Assembly (NCBI RefSeq): GCF_002067035.1 | Contig: NZ_MVQB01000062.1 | Coordinates: 117,243-181,242, forward strand | DNA from: Methanoregula sp. PtaB.Bin085 | GTDB lineage: Archaea; Halobacteriota; Methanomicrobia; Methanomicrobiales; Methanospirillaceae | Length of the DNA stretch: 64,000 bases | Reading direction: 5' to 3' | In this document: positions 1-8,015 of the stretch, piece by piece | Numbering within the stretch: position 1 is the first letter of the stretch | Layout: the number at the start of each line of letters is the position of its first letter | The notes under the pieces: model-generated | Told to the model about the DNA's origin: nothing | Database searches by the model: none | The model's input: the letters and a program-made list of their open reading frames with translations, nothing else | Made by a program: the position numbers and the translations under genes

Positions 1-886
1 GGATACCATCGCCGAAATACCCAAAGAAGAATACGTGCTGAAATGCACGTCTGCCTGTGCCGGGTGCAGCGATTCGCTCGCCCTCAGGTACGTGCTCAAG
101 GCGGCAGGGCCCGATACCGTGCTCGTCGTTCCCGCATGCTGCACCAGTGTCATCCAGGGAATCTGGCCGAACACCGCCTTCAACGTCCCGGTGTACAATA
201 TCGCGTTCGGGGCAGCTGCGGCCTGCGCTTCCGGGATGAGCAACGCGTTCCGTGCAGCCGGGAAGAAGACAAATGTTATCGTCTATGCCGGAGACGGCGG
301 AACGCTTGATATCGGGATCCAGGCCATGTCCGGAGCATTTGAACGGGGGACGGATTTCCTCTATATCTGCTACGACAACGAAGCCTACGGCAACACCGGC
401 ATGCAGCGATCCGGTGCAACGCCGCTCGGGGCAAGGACCACGACAACCCCTGCGGGCAAGACCGATGCCAAGAAAGACATCGACGCAATCATCGCCGCCC
501 ACGACCCGCCATACCAGGCAACCGCCGCCGCCGCGTACCCGCAGGACCTCTTCAAGAAAGTCCAGAAAGCCCTCACCTTCCGCGGTCCCACATTCATCCA
601 TGTCCTTGCCCCCTGCCCTCCCGGCTGGAGGTATTCGACCGAGAAGACCGTCGAGATGGGCAAGCTTGCGGTGAAGTCCGGCATGTGGGTTCTCTATGAG
701 CGCGAATATGGCAGACTGACGATCGGCGCCCAGTCAAAAGCAGCGATGAAGAAACCTATCCCGCTCGAGGATTACCTTGCCCCGCAGGGACGGTTCAAGG
801 GTATCGATGCAAAGACGGTGGATATCATAAAACAGCGGATCGCACGGAACCTGGCCAGACTTGCAGCGGAGGAGGCGGCACCATGA
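1..886 (+). CDS. porB: 2-oxoacid (probably pyruvate):ferredoxin oxidoreductase, beta subunit, 5' partial
   Basis: TPP-binding subunit of a pyruvate synthase-type complex, which in methanogens carboxylates acetyl-CoA to pyruvate using reduced ferredoxin. The frame is open to the left edge, so the start codon lies just outside; the residues before the CxxC motif (ACAGC) suggest that only a few codons are missing. Visible marks are the N-terminal ACAGC cysteines, the TPP/Mg motif GDGGTLDIG near residue 95, and the YGNTGMQRS loop. It overlaps the alpha-subunit gene by 4 bp and heads a beta-alpha-gamma-delta operon. The pyruvate assignment rests on similarity to PorB; a paralogous 2-oxoacid oxidoreductase (Kor/Vor/Ior) cannot be ruled out by eye. 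Confidence 0.85.
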   Translation, partial: DTIAEIPKEEYVLKCTSACAGCSDSLALRYVLKAAGPDTVLVVPACCTSVIQGIWPNTAFNVPVYNIAFGAAAACASGMSNAFRAAGKKTNVIVYAGDGGTLDIGIQAMSGAFERGTDFLYICYDNEAYGNTGMQRSGATPLGARTTTTPAGKTDAKKDIDAIIAAHDPPYQATAAAAYPQDLFKKVQKALTFRGPTFIHVLAPCPPGWRYSTEKTVEMGKLAVKSGMWVLYEREYGRLTIGAQSKAAMKKPIPLEDYLAPQGRFKGIDAKTVDIIKQRIARNLARLAAEEAAP

Positions 887-1995
887 AAAAGATCGCAACC
901 GGCAACAAGGCCGTTGCCGAAGCGGTGAAGCAGGTACGACCGGATGTCATCGCGGCATATCCCATCACGCCCCAGACCGAGATCGTGGAGCAGATCGCTG
1001 AGTTCGTATCCGGGGGGGAACTGAAGAGCCGGTACATCCCGGTGGAGAGCGAGCACTCGGCAATGGCAGCCTGCATTGGTGCAAGCATCACGGGCGCCCG
1101 GACATTCACCGCCACAAGCTCCCACGGGCTCCTGTACATGCACGAGATGACGAACTGGGCGGCAGGAGCACGACTGCCGGTCGTCATGGCGAATGTGAAC
1201 CGTTCGCTCGGGCCCGGCTGGAACATCTGGGCGGAACATACCGATGCCCTGCAGGAGCGCGACACCGGCTGGCTGCAGGTGTACGTGAGCACGGTGCAGG
1301 AAGCATACGATGCTACCCTGATGGCGTTCCGGATCGCGGAACACAACGACGTGCTCCTGCCGGTGATGATCAACCTCGACGGATTCCTCCTGTCCCATAT
1401 CATGCAGCCTCTCGACACGATCGATCCCGGCGATTTCATACCCCCGATGAGCCTCCCGCATGCGATCGATACAAAGAACCCGGCGGGATATGGCGGCCTG
1501 ACCGGGCCCGACCAGCAGTTCAGGGTCCGCTGGGATATCGAGCGCTCGATGCGGGATGCCGTGAAGGTGATCGAGAAGACCCAGGAGGAGTTCGCGAAGC
1601 GGTTCGGCCGCAAGTACGGTTTCACCGAGGATTACCTGTGCGGGGACGCGGAGGTGATTATTGTCGCGATGGGTACCCTCGGGAAAGAGGCAGAAGTCGC
1701 TGTCGACATGCTCAGGCAGGAGGGGGTTAAGGCCGGGTCCATGCGCCTGCGCTGGTTGCGGCCGTTCCCCAAACTGAACCTGAAGGGAAAGCAGGTCGTT
1801 GTCATCGACCGTGATTACTCGTTCGGGCGCGGCGGGATCCTGGCAACAGAGATCACGGCACAGACAAAAGAACAGGTGGCGAGCATCATCGCGGGAATCG
1901 GTGGCCAGGAGGTCACCTATGAGGACATTGCAGACTTTGTCCGGCACCGTTGTATGGGAACGGAGTTCTGGTTCGGGGTGGACAAATATGTTTGA
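883..1995 (+). CDS. porA: 2-oxoacid (probably pyruvate):ferredoxin oxidoreductase, alpha subunit
   Basis: A 370-residue alpha subunit with the PP-type fold. The YPITPQTEIVEQ motif near residue 26 is the classic PorA signature for the substrate and TPP pyrimidine side. It is followed by the ESEHSAMAACIGAS segment and the TATSSHGLL segment, and by a C-terminal transketolase-like domain containing DRDYSFGRGG. The ATG overlaps the stop of porB (ATGA), indicating translational coupling, and its own 3' end overlaps porG by 8 bp. Length is close to that usual for archaeal PorA (about 380-400). Cytosolic, working with the other three subunits. Confidence 0.88.
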   Translation: MKKIATGNKAVAEAVKQVRPDVIAAYPITPQTEIVEQIAEFVSGGELKSRYIPVESEHSAMAACIGASITGARTFTATSSHGLLYMHEMTNWAAGARLPVVMANVNRSLGPGWNIWAEHTDALQERDTGWLQVYVSTVQEAYDATLMAFRIAEHNDVLLPVMINLDGFLLSHIMQPLDTIDPGDFIPPMSLPHAIDTKNPAGYGGLTGPDQQFRVRWDIERSMRDAVKVIEKTQEEFAKRFGRKYGFTEDYLCGDAEVIIVAMGTLGKEAEVAVDMLRQEGVKAGSMRLRWLRPFPKLNLKGKQVVVIDRDYSFGRGGILATEITAQTKEQVASIIAGIGGQEVTYEDIADFVRHRCMGTEFWFGVDKYV

Positions 1996-2515
1996 GATAC
2001 GCATACACTCGCGTGGCGGGCAGGGCGGTGTTACTGCAGCCCGGCTTCTGGCGCTTGCCGCAATCTATGACGGGAAATACGCAACCGCTGCCCCATTCTA
2101 CGGGGCAGAGCGCCGCGGTGCCCCGATCGTTTCGTTTGTCCGGATCGATGACAAGCCCATCAGGATATACAGCCAGATCAGGAAACCGGATATGGTCGTG
2201 GTACTTGACGCAAGCGTCATGGACGTTGTCGATGTACTGCAGGGACTCAAAGCCGGCGGGAAGGTTTTCGTCAACAGCCAGCAGAAGAAGACCTTTTCCG
2301 GCTACGTGTCAAGCAATGTGGACCTGACCGGCATCGCCCTGAAAGAGAACCTCGTGGTTTCCGGAAGCCCGATTCTCAACACGCCGGTCATCGGAGCCCT
2401 TGCAAAAATGGGGATTGTCTCCGTGGAATCGGCAAAGAAGGCAATCCGGGAGATGTTTACCGATGAACGCAATGTCAAGGCTGCTGAGGCCGCATTCCGG
2501 GAGATGAGCGCATGA
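1988..2515 (+). CDS. porG: 2-oxoacid (probably pyruvate):ferredoxin oxidoreductase, gamma subunit
   Basis: Gamma subunit of 175 residues, beginning with the family motif RIHSRGGQGGVTAARLLA, followed by the AERRGAPIVSFVRI segment and the PDMVVVLDASV strand typical of PorG/VorG. The ATG at 1988 is chosen because it starts exactly at the conserved FEIRIHSRGGQGG segment and overlaps the porA stop, as expected in a tightly packed operon; a longer open frame upstream would run deep into porA and has no family similarity. It overlaps porD by 4 bp. The separate gamma and delta genes show a four-subunit archaeal-type enzyme rather than the fused bacterial form. Confidence 0.88.
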   Translation: MFEIRIHSRGGQGGVTAARLLALAAIYDGKYATAAPFYGAERRGAPIVSFVRIDDKPIRIYSQIRKPDMVVVLDASVMDVVDVLQGLKAGGKVFVNSQQKKTFSGYVSSNVDLTGIALKENLVVSGSPILNTPVIGALAKMGIVSVESAKKAIREMFTDERNVKAAEAAFREMSA

Positions 2516-2772
2516 CCCCTGCACTGAAACGCGAACGGCTGGCTATCAGCAGGCCGGTGCAGGGTGCGGCAGGCAAGACCGGAACCTGGCGGGTTTTCCG
2601 GCCTGTTGTCGATAAGGAGAAGTGCAATGCCTGCGGTCTTTGCGCAACCTACTGCCCCGATGCAGTCATCAATGAAGATCTTGAGATCGACCTCACCTTC
2701 TGCAAGGGCTGCGGTATCTGTTCCAACGAGTGCCCCAAGAAAGCCATCGAGATGGTTCGCGAAGAGAAGTAA
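2512..2772 (+). CDS. porD: 2-oxoacid (probably pyruvate):ferredoxin oxidoreductase, delta (ferredoxin-like) subunit
   Basis: An 86-residue dicluster ferredoxin subunit that passes electrons between the catalytic subunits and soluble ferredoxin. Two complete [4Fe-4S] motifs are visible: CNACGLCATYCP and CKGCGICSNECP, each followed by a short acidic or basic strand. The first 30 residues contain the usual PorD leader (TGTWRVFRPVVD), which packs on the other subunits. The ATG overlaps the porG stop. Last gene of the operon; the next gene begins 62 bp later with its own Shine-Dalgarno sequence. Confidence 0.9.
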   Translation: MTPALKRERLAISRPVQGAAGKTGTWRVFRPVVDKEKCNACGLCATYCPDAVINEDLEIDLTFCKGCGICSNECPKKAIEMVREEK

Positions 2773-2834
2773 TCCTCATTTCTTCGGCACCTTTTTGAAC
2801 CTCCCCGCGAATACCATCACAGGAGGAAAATATT

Positions 2835-3563
2835 TTGAACCGAATGTTCTTTGGCGATGCCCGCGACCTGTTCAAGTTCGACCTTGTCCGCCATATCATG
2901 AAAGCATTCCCGGAACTCGGAAGCTTTACATTCGTCCCGATGCTCACGGAGGATGAACCGGTCTCCGGAAAGAAAACGACAAGGACAAAAGATCTTGGGC
3001 TTGCCGTGAAAAAGGGCAGGGCAGGAACCCGGAACCGCGAGCTGATGGAGGATCTCGGCCGGCTCCAGGAGATCGATGACGATCTCGCGTACTTCCATGG
3101 GATCCAGTCCTATTTCAGGAAGGAGAATATTGTCGTCGACGTCCTGCACAGGGATACGTTTTCCCACGAGCACCGCGAGAATTATTTCAAAAAAGTATTC
3201 GACAGGTTTCCGTCCAGCTCCCTGGTCTTTCTCGATCCCGATACCGGTCTTGAAGTGAAGAACCCGACCCAGCGGCACCTGCTGTTTGACGAGGTGAAGC
3301 GGATATTCGATCGGATGGACCATCAGTCAGTTCTGATGATCTACCAGCACCTCCCGCGGGTCATCAGAGAGGGATATATCAGAAAGCGGTGCAGGGAGCT
3401 TGCATCTCTCACGCACTCGCGACCGGAAACCATCACCGACAACGAGATCGTCTTTTTCATCCTCACAAAGAATCCCCAGCATAAGACCCGCCTCTGTGCC
3501 GTGCTGGGAGAGTATGCGGACCAATACAATACCCTGACTGCATGTGACTGCCAGGGAGCCTGA
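2835..3563 (+). CDS. Conserved hypothetical protein with FGDxRDLxKxDL and FLDPDTGLE motifs
   Basis: A 242-residue soluble protein whose function I do not recognise. It opens with FFGDARDLFKFDLVRHIM, continues with FVPMLTEDE near residue 35, and has VFLDPDTGLEVKNP near residue 130 and SVLMIYQHLPR near residue 165. I have the impression of similar uncharacterised proteins scattered through bacteria and archaea, but this is memory and not a search result. The start is TTG at 2835: a perfect AGGAGG lies at 2821-2826, 8 nt upstream, whereas the first ATG (2844) would be 17 nt away. It follows the por operon on the same strand but has its own ribosome binding site, and its role need not be related. 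The two DP/GD motifs suggest an enzyme active site, which is inference. Confidence 0.7.
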   Translation: MNRMFFGDARDLFKFDLVRHIMKAFPELGSFTFVPMLTEDEPVSGKKTTRTKDLGLAVKKGRAGTRNRELMEDLGRLQEIDDDLAYFHGIQSYFRKENIVVDVLHRDTFSHEHRENYFKKVFDRFPSSSLVFLDPDTGLEVKNPTQRHLLFDEVKRIFDRMDHQSVLMIYQHLPRVIREGYIRKRCRELASLTHSRPETITDNEIVFFILTKNPQHKTRLCAVLGEYADQYNTLTACDCQGA

Positions 3564-3579
3564 AAAAATACAGGTTTTT

Positions 3580-3942
3580 TCAGGATCCCGTTGTCTCATT
3601 TTCAAAATATTCGAGATCGAATTTATAGAAATGGGTAAAACCGCAGTTCCGGCACCGGATAATGAAGTGCCTGCAGCCGATGGTCATATCATGGGGACCG
3701 GTCACATGGCAGTTCCGGCAGGTTGCAGTCTCGACCAGCTTCCATTGATCATAGCAGCCGATCCTGATATATTCACCTTCCCTGCTGACATCCTCGATGC
3801 GGGGCACGAAAACCCGGGCAGCGCCGCAGTTGTTGCAGACGACCTTGGCCTGGTTCGGTACGGCAGTAATAATCTGGTCCGCGGTTTTTTTACAATGGTA
3901 GCAGTTTGTGGAATATCGTGTTGTGATGAACCGGTCGCTCAT
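3580..3942 (-). CDS. Small multi-zinc-ribbon protein, function unknown
   Basis: A 120-residue protein, convergent with the preceding gene (17 bp between stops). It carries four CxxC pairs or knuckles: CYHC near residue 14, CNNC near 36, CRNC near 75 and CRNC near 97, with extra cysteines and histidines between them (GCYDQW, GCRHF). This is enough for two zinc ribbons. There is no catalytic domain, signal peptide or membrane segment. Such proteins often bind nucleic acid or other proteins, but nothing here fixes the role. Start taken as the only ATG giving the full first cysteine pair. Confidence 0.65.
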   Translation of the reverse strand: MSDRFITTRYSTNCYHCKKTADQIITAVPNQAKVVCNNCGAARVFVPRIEDVSREGEYIRIGCYDQWKLVETATCRNCHVTGPHDMTIGCRHFIIRCRNCGFTHFYKFDLEYFENETTGS

Positions 3943-4110
3943 GGTTGATAGTGGGCACGTCCGGGTTCATTAACCTGATGCCCGGGAATCACACCGTACG
4001 GATCCGAGTCATAAACCGCGCGCCGATAATCTGGCCTGATAATTGTCCCGGTTTTCCCTCTCCGACACGGATATTTGCGGTAAACGGAAAAACGAGGCAA
4101 TACTGGCGGT

Positions 4111-4120
4111 AAATTTAATT
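4111..4120 (+). promoter_or_regulatory. Putative TATA box for the degenerate cupredoxin gene
   Basis: The A/T block AAATTTAATT is centred about 30 bp before the ATG at 4145. With the usual TATA-to-start distance of 25-28 bp this predicts a leaderless or nearly leaderless mRNA, in line with the absence of a Shine-Dalgarno sequence before 4145. Confidence 0.4.
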
Positions 4121-4144
4121 ACACGCCGGATTCAATTGTATTTG

Positions 4145-4708
4145 ATGAAGACGATTATCGGTGTGTTCATTCTGGTGATGCTTCTTGCCGCTGCCGGCGG
4201 ATGTACCACCCAGCAGGCAAAACCTGCAGTCACGGCTGAGACCATCACAACAACAGCTGTCGCAACAGAAGTCCCGACTGAAGTTTCAACTCCCCAGCCC
4301 ACGGCATCCCCGACAAAAATTATCACCACTACCGCAATCCCGGAGGCAACATCCAATGTATCGGCAACAAAGACTCCCTGGTCGTCTGCAACATTCTCGT
4401 CCACCAGGAAACTTGAAATCCATATCCGGGACAACAAATTCGAACCGGATTCCCTGACGGTTCTCCCGGGCACGATGGTCACCTGGATTAACGATGACAA
4501 CAGGGTTCATATCGTCAAGGCAACCGGTGACAGTGCCGGAAAGTTCACGTCCGCAGAGCTGATGAAGGGTGCCCAGTTCAATTATGACTTTGGTGAGAAA
4601 ACAGGGATCTATGAATTTACCGATCCCGCGTATCCTGAAATGATAGGGGCAATCATAGTCAGGAAGGGAGAAACCCTCTGGAGCGCGGAGAACAAGCCCT
4701 CATCATAA
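4145..4708 (+). CDS. Cupredoxin-like lipoprotein lacking some copper ligands
   Basis: A 187-residue exported protein. The signal sequence ends in a lipobox (LAAAGGC, Cys near residue 19), followed by a Thr/Pro-rich linker of about 60 residues and a plastocyanin-like domain (residues ~95-180) with the IRDNKFEPDSLTVLPGT and VTWINDDNRVHIV blocks. The first His ligand (VHIV) is present, but where an intact relative has YHCSIHPSMTG this protein has YEFTDPAYPEMIG: the Cys and second His ligands are gone and only the Met-like position remains. It therefore probably does not bind copper as a type 1 site. Start at ATG 4145 because it places the signal peptide at the N-terminus; the frame is open further upstream. 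Compare the intact paralogue at 25325-25732. Confidence 0.75.
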   Translation: MKTIIGVFILVMLLAAAGGCTTQQAKPAVTAETITTTAVATEVPTEVSTPQPTASPTKIITTTAIPEATSNVSATKTPWSSATFSSTRKLEIHIRDNKFEPDSLTVLPGTMVTWINDDNRVHIVKATGDSAGKFTSAELMKGAQFNYDFGEKTGIYEFTDPAYPEMIGAIIVRKGETLWSAENKPSS

Positions 4709-4719
4709 CCTGCTGATAG

Positions 4720-4747
4720 TTTTTTCCCTTTTTTGCTGTTGTTTTTT
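4720..4747 (+). terminator. Oligo-T terminator after the cupredoxin-like gene
   Basis: Three runs of six T at 4720-4725, 4729-4734 and 4742-4747 begin 12 bp after the stop codon. Tandem oligo-T tracts are the usual intrinsic terminator in archaea. They separate this gene from the convergent thermosome gene. Confidence 0.6.
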
Positions 4748-4965
4748 CGATACGAACGACTACTTTTCCGTGTGGCAACCGGGGGATAATACATTCATAA
4801 CCGGCAGTCCCGCGGTTCATCATTCTCAGACGGTGATAATAAAAATTCATTCAGGCGATACTGCCGGCAGTGGTTTTTTGGTTCACCTGAACCGTGCAAA
4901 CCTTCCCGGAGAATGGGCCTTGTGCAATGGTAACAGAAAAATGTATAATAAAAAGGGGTGTGGGA

Positions 4966-6621
4966 TCAGTAGTCGCCCATACCCGGGGGCATACCGCCCA
5001 TGCCGCCCATGCCGCCGGGGCCGCCTGCGCCGGGTGCCGGCTCGGGAGCTTTGGAGGAGGCGATCACATCGTCAATGCGCAGGATCATGACCGCTGCCTC
5101 TGCGGCAGAGGAGATTGCCTGGGTCTTGACGCGGAGCGGCTCGACAACGCCGGCAGCCTTCATGTCAACTGCCTTGCCCTCAAACACGTTCAGGCCGTGG
5201 GTCTTCTTGCCCTTCTCGTGGGCTGCACGGATCTCGACGAGCATGTCGATGGGGTCGAGACCTGCGTTCTCCGCGAGGGTGCGGGGAATGACTTCGAGAG
5301 CGCTTGCGAATGCCTCGATGGCGAGCTGGGCCCGGCCGCCGACCGTTGCCGCGTACTCGCGGAGGCGGAGCGAGAGTTCTGTCTCGGGTGCGCCGCCACC
5401 GGCAACAACCTTCTTGTCCTCAACAACAACACCGACAACTCGGAGTGCGTCGTGGATGGCGCGCTCGAGCTCGTCGACCACGTGCTCGGTGCCGCCCTTG
5501 ACGATGATGGAGACCGCCTTGGGGTTCTTGCACTGCTCGACAAAGGTCATCTCTTCGCCGCCAACCTTGCGCTCTTCAACGAGACCGGCCTTGCCGAGTT
5601 CTTCCTTGCCGATCGCATCGATGGAGGAGACGAGGCTTGCGCCGGTTGCCCGGACGAGTTTCTCCATGTCGCTCTTCTTGACGCGGCGGGTTGCAAAGAT
5701 CCCTGCCTTGGCAAGGTAGTGCTGGGCGATGTCGTCAATACCCTTCTGGCAGAAGAGGACGTTTGCACCGCTCTTCTCGATCTTGTCGACAATGCCCTTG
5801 ACCATCCGCTCTTCCTCGTCAAGGAATGCCTGGAGCTGGTCGGGGGAGGTGATGTTGATCTCGGCGTCGACTTCGGTCTTCTTGAACTCGACTGCTGCGT
5901 TAAGCAGGAGGATCTTTGCATTGGTGACCTTCTTCGGCATCGCCGGGTGGACACGTTCCTTGTCGATGAGGACGCCCTCAACGATCTCGGAATCCTCGAT
6001 CGAGCCGCCGGTCTTCTTCTCGACCTTGATGTTCTCGACATCCACGGTGCCGTCGTCATCGGTGACCATGGTGACTGCCCTGACAACAAGGTCGCAGAGC
6101 TTGTCCTTGCTTGCCTCTGCGCTCTTGCCGGTCATGGCGGTACCGGCAATGTTCTTTAAGAGGGCCTTGTCGCTTGCCTTGACATCGAAAGCGATCTCTT
6201 TTAAGATTGCCTGCGCCTTCTCGGCAGCCTGCCGGTAACCGGCTGCGATAACGGTCGGGTGGACGTCCTGTTCGAGGAGGTCCTCTGCCTTCTTGAGGAG
6301 CTCGCCGCCGATGACAACTGCCGTTGTGGTCCCGTCGCCGACTTCGGCGTCCTGGGTCTTTGCCACTTCAACCATCATCTTTGCGGCCGGGTGCTCGATG
6401 TCCATTTCCTTGAGGATCGTGACACCGTCGTTGGTAATCACAACGTCGCCGATTGTGTCGACGAGCATCTTGTCCATGCCCTTGGGACCGAGCGTGGTCC
6501 TTACTGCGGCTGCCACTGCCTTTGCGGCGGTGATGTTCATACCCTGGGCATCGCGGCCGCGGGTACGGGTGCTGCCTTCCTTGAGAATGAGAATTGGTTG
6601 TCCTCCAAGTTGCTGTGACAT
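4966..6621 (-). CDS. thsA: Thermosome (group II chaperonin) subunit
   Basis: A 551-residue group II chaperonin subunit that forms the double-ring ATP-driven folding chamber in the cytosol. Visible are the N-terminal [19 protein letters not shown] segment, the nucleotide-binding [11 protein letters not shown] motif, the ATPase motif GDGTTTAVV with its catalytic Asp, and the Gly/Met-rich disordered tail [16 protein letters not shown] typical of thermosomes. Start set at the ATG ending at 6621: it gives the conserved [10 protein letters not shown]-terminus and is preceded on the minus strand by GGTGAT, while the frame further upstream has no family similarity. Single gene, with its own TATA box and an operator-like palindrome (6633-6678). 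The symbol is by family; I cannot say which paralogue it is. Confidence 0.95.
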   Translation of the reverse strand: MSQQLGGQPILILKEGSTRTRGRDAQGMNITAAKAVAAAVRTTLGPKGMDKMLVDTIGDVVITNDGVTILKEMDIEHPAAKMMVEVAKTQDAEVGDGTTTAVVIGGELLKKAEDLLEQDVHPTVIAAGYRQAAEKAQAILKEIAFDVKASDKALLKNIAGTAMTGKSAEASKDKLCDLVVRAVTMVTDDDGTVDVENIKVEKKTGGSIEDSEIVEGVLIDKERVHPAMPKKVTNAKILLLNAAVEFKKTEVDAEINITSPDQLQAFLDEEERMVKGIVDKIEKSGANVLFCQKGIDDIAQHYLAKAGIFATRRVKKSDMEKLVRATGASLVSSIDAIGKEELGKAGLVEERKVGGEEMTFVEQCKNPKAVSIIVKGGTEHVVDELERAIHDALRVVGVVVEDKKVVAGGGAPETELSLRLREYAATVGGRAQLAIEAFASALEVIPRTLAENAGLDPIDMLVEIRAAHEKGKKTHGLNVFEGKAVDMKAAGVVEPLRVKTQAISSAAEAAVMILRIDDVIASSKAPEPAPGAGGPGGMGGMGGMPPGMGDY

Positions 6622-6632
6622 AAAATCACCAC

Positions 6633-6678
6633 TTAGCACAAATTTTAGCACTAAAATTGGTTTGTGGTTCTATATAAA
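6633..6678 (-). promoter_or_regulatory. thsA promoter with operator-like palindrome
   Basis: On the minus strand a TATA box TTTATATA sits at 6678-6671, predicting a transcription start near 6650. Exactly there lies an 8+8 bp palindrome with a 2-bp centre: AATTTTAG at 6641-6648 and CTAAAATT at 6651-6658. In addition TTAGCAC occurs twice, 12 bp apart (6633-6639 and 6645-6651). A protein bound here would cover the start site, which is the arrangement of archaeal heat-shock repressors such as Phr or HSR1; identity of the factor is inference. Confidence 0.55.
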
Positions 6679-6926
6679 GATTAGGAAAACCGGCACTCTG
6701 GGCATCCCGGTCGATCAGGAAATGTGCCCGCGTATGGAGAGTTTGTAACCGGGGATGGACTTTGTTACAGCGGTGAGTTGGTACAATACAACGTTTTGCC
6801 TTCATAAAAAACATGACAACCGATCCCCGGAAGAAAAATTTCAATCACCCCCTCTCTCCCTGCCTGCAATTTTTCAATCGGGATCCGATCGATCGGCCGT
6901 AACGTTCACGCCGGAAACCGGAAAAA

Positions 6927-6989
6927 GTTGTAAAGTACTCCCTTAGTGAATCAAGTACTTACCCGGCAATCAAGAGGGTACTTTACAAC
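6927..6989. repeat. Long inverted repeat in the thsA upstream gap
   Basis: Two 12-bp perfect arms, GTTGTAAAGTAC at 6927-6938 and GTACTTTACAAC at 6978-6989, with a further weakly matching 4 bp inside each and a third AAGTACTT at 6953-6960 in the loop. Read on the minus strand it follows the regulator gene (stop at 7046) and ends in five T, so it could be a terminator hairpin; the three AAGTAC units could equally be a protein binding array. The rest of the 424-bp gap 6622-7045 shows no convincing gene. Confidence 0.5.
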
Positions 6990-7045
6990 AAATTTTTCAC
7001 GATAAAAAAAATTTACTAGGATGCGGCTGCAAAAACAGAAGGCCG

Positions 7046-7972
7046 TTACTCGCCCAGCAGGTCGAGGAGTTCGAATCCGTCCCCGATTGCGTGGAGGCGC
7101 TTCTCGCCAATCACCAGTGTCTTTCCGATCTTCTTCTCCTTGTGGTAATCGGTGATGACGCACATGGCGTGCTTCTTGGCGATCTGCGAGAGGTTGCCGA
7201 TGAGAGCGGCCCGTTTCACCACTTTCTGTGCCGGCCCATAGCCGGTCAGGATCGTGTGTTTGTCGAACTCGAGCAGCGCCTGGAACGGCGCCCCGTGGAG
7301 CGTGTGGAGGTGGACGCCGATCTGCTCAAGGAACTCCATGGGGCTCTGCGGGTGCGTGCCGGTCTCCTTCCTGTCGACGTCCATGGCGCGGGGGGGTTCA
7401 TGTTTTACGAGATCGATTGCCTCGACAACACCGGTATCGAAGAATTCCTCGATCCGGATCGCCACATCCAGTGTTGTGCCCATCCCGCTCTCGTACTTGC
7501 TGATGGTGCGCCGCGACACCCCGAGCACGTTCCCGAGATCGCCAAGCGACATGTTCCGGCGCTCGCGAAGCTCCCGGAGGGCGTCGCCATTGATGTTGAC
7601 GTACAGGCCGCCCGGTGAGGCATATACGAGCGGGGGGATCTTCTCCACGAAGTAATCGTACAGGGTTGCGGGGCTGATGGCATAGATGCCGTACCGCACA
7701 TAGACCGCCCCGCGCTCCAGTTCAGCGTCCCGGGCCCGTTCGCCCACGATCAGAGGGATCCCGCCCAGAAGCCGGGAGATGAGCTCGATATCGAACGCCA
7801 CCTCCTCGCTCACCGAGTCGATATGGGAGACCACCTTGATCACGAGCAGCGTCCCGTTGTTGCGGGCGATGAGATCGAAACTCCGGGGCCGTAAGGTAAA
7901 GCGCTCGGAGACTTCAAACCCGGCCGTGATCATGACGCTCATGACAAGCTGGAGCTGGCGGTCCTGGGACAT
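7046..7972 (-). CDS. HTH transcriptional regulator of the archaeal COG1395 type
   Basis: A 308-residue cytosolic protein. The N-terminal ~110 residues form a nuclease-fold-like sensor region (SFDLIARNNGTLLVIKV). Residues ~125-185 are a Cro/C1-type helix-turn-helix (LRELRERRNMSLGDLGNVLGVSRRTISKYESG), and the C-terminal ~120 residues resemble a second alpha/beta domain ending in LHAIGDGFELLDLL. This architecture matches the family annotated as putative HTH-type transcriptional regulatory protein in methanogens; its target is not known to me. Start at ATG 7972 gives the conserved MSQDRQLQLVMSVM opening. A TATA-like block at 8000-8012, shared with the divergent tiaS promoter region, would give a very short leader. 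Confidence 0.8.
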   Translation of the reverse strand: MSQDRQLQLVMSVMITAGFEVSERFTLRPRSFDLIARNNGTLLVIKVVSHIDSVSEEVAFDIELISRLLGGIPLIVGERARDAELERGAVYVRYGIYAISPATLYDYFVEKIPPLVYASPGGLYVNINGDALRELRERRNMSLGDLGNVLGVSRRTISKYESGMGTTLDVAIRIEEFFDTGVVEAIDLVKHEPPRAMDVDRKETGTHPQSPMEFLEQIGVHLHTLHGAPFQALLEFDKHTILTGYGPAQKVVKRAALIGNLSQIAKKHAMCVITDYHKEKKIGKTLVIGEKRLHAIGDGFELLDLLGE

Positions 7973-8015
7973 GCAGTTACAAATGGATGGAGCGTGCCCA
8001 TATATTAATATAGAC

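Noticed and set aside
4894..6159. A 421-codon plus-strand frame opposite the thermosome gene
   Set aside because: It is the antisense of a clear thermosome gene, Cys/Leu/Asp-rich with no family features.
7060..7080. A TTCGAATCC word resembling a tRNA T-loop
   Set aside because: It lies inside the HTH regulator gene and no cloverleaf can be drawn around it. No tRNA was found elsewhere in the window.
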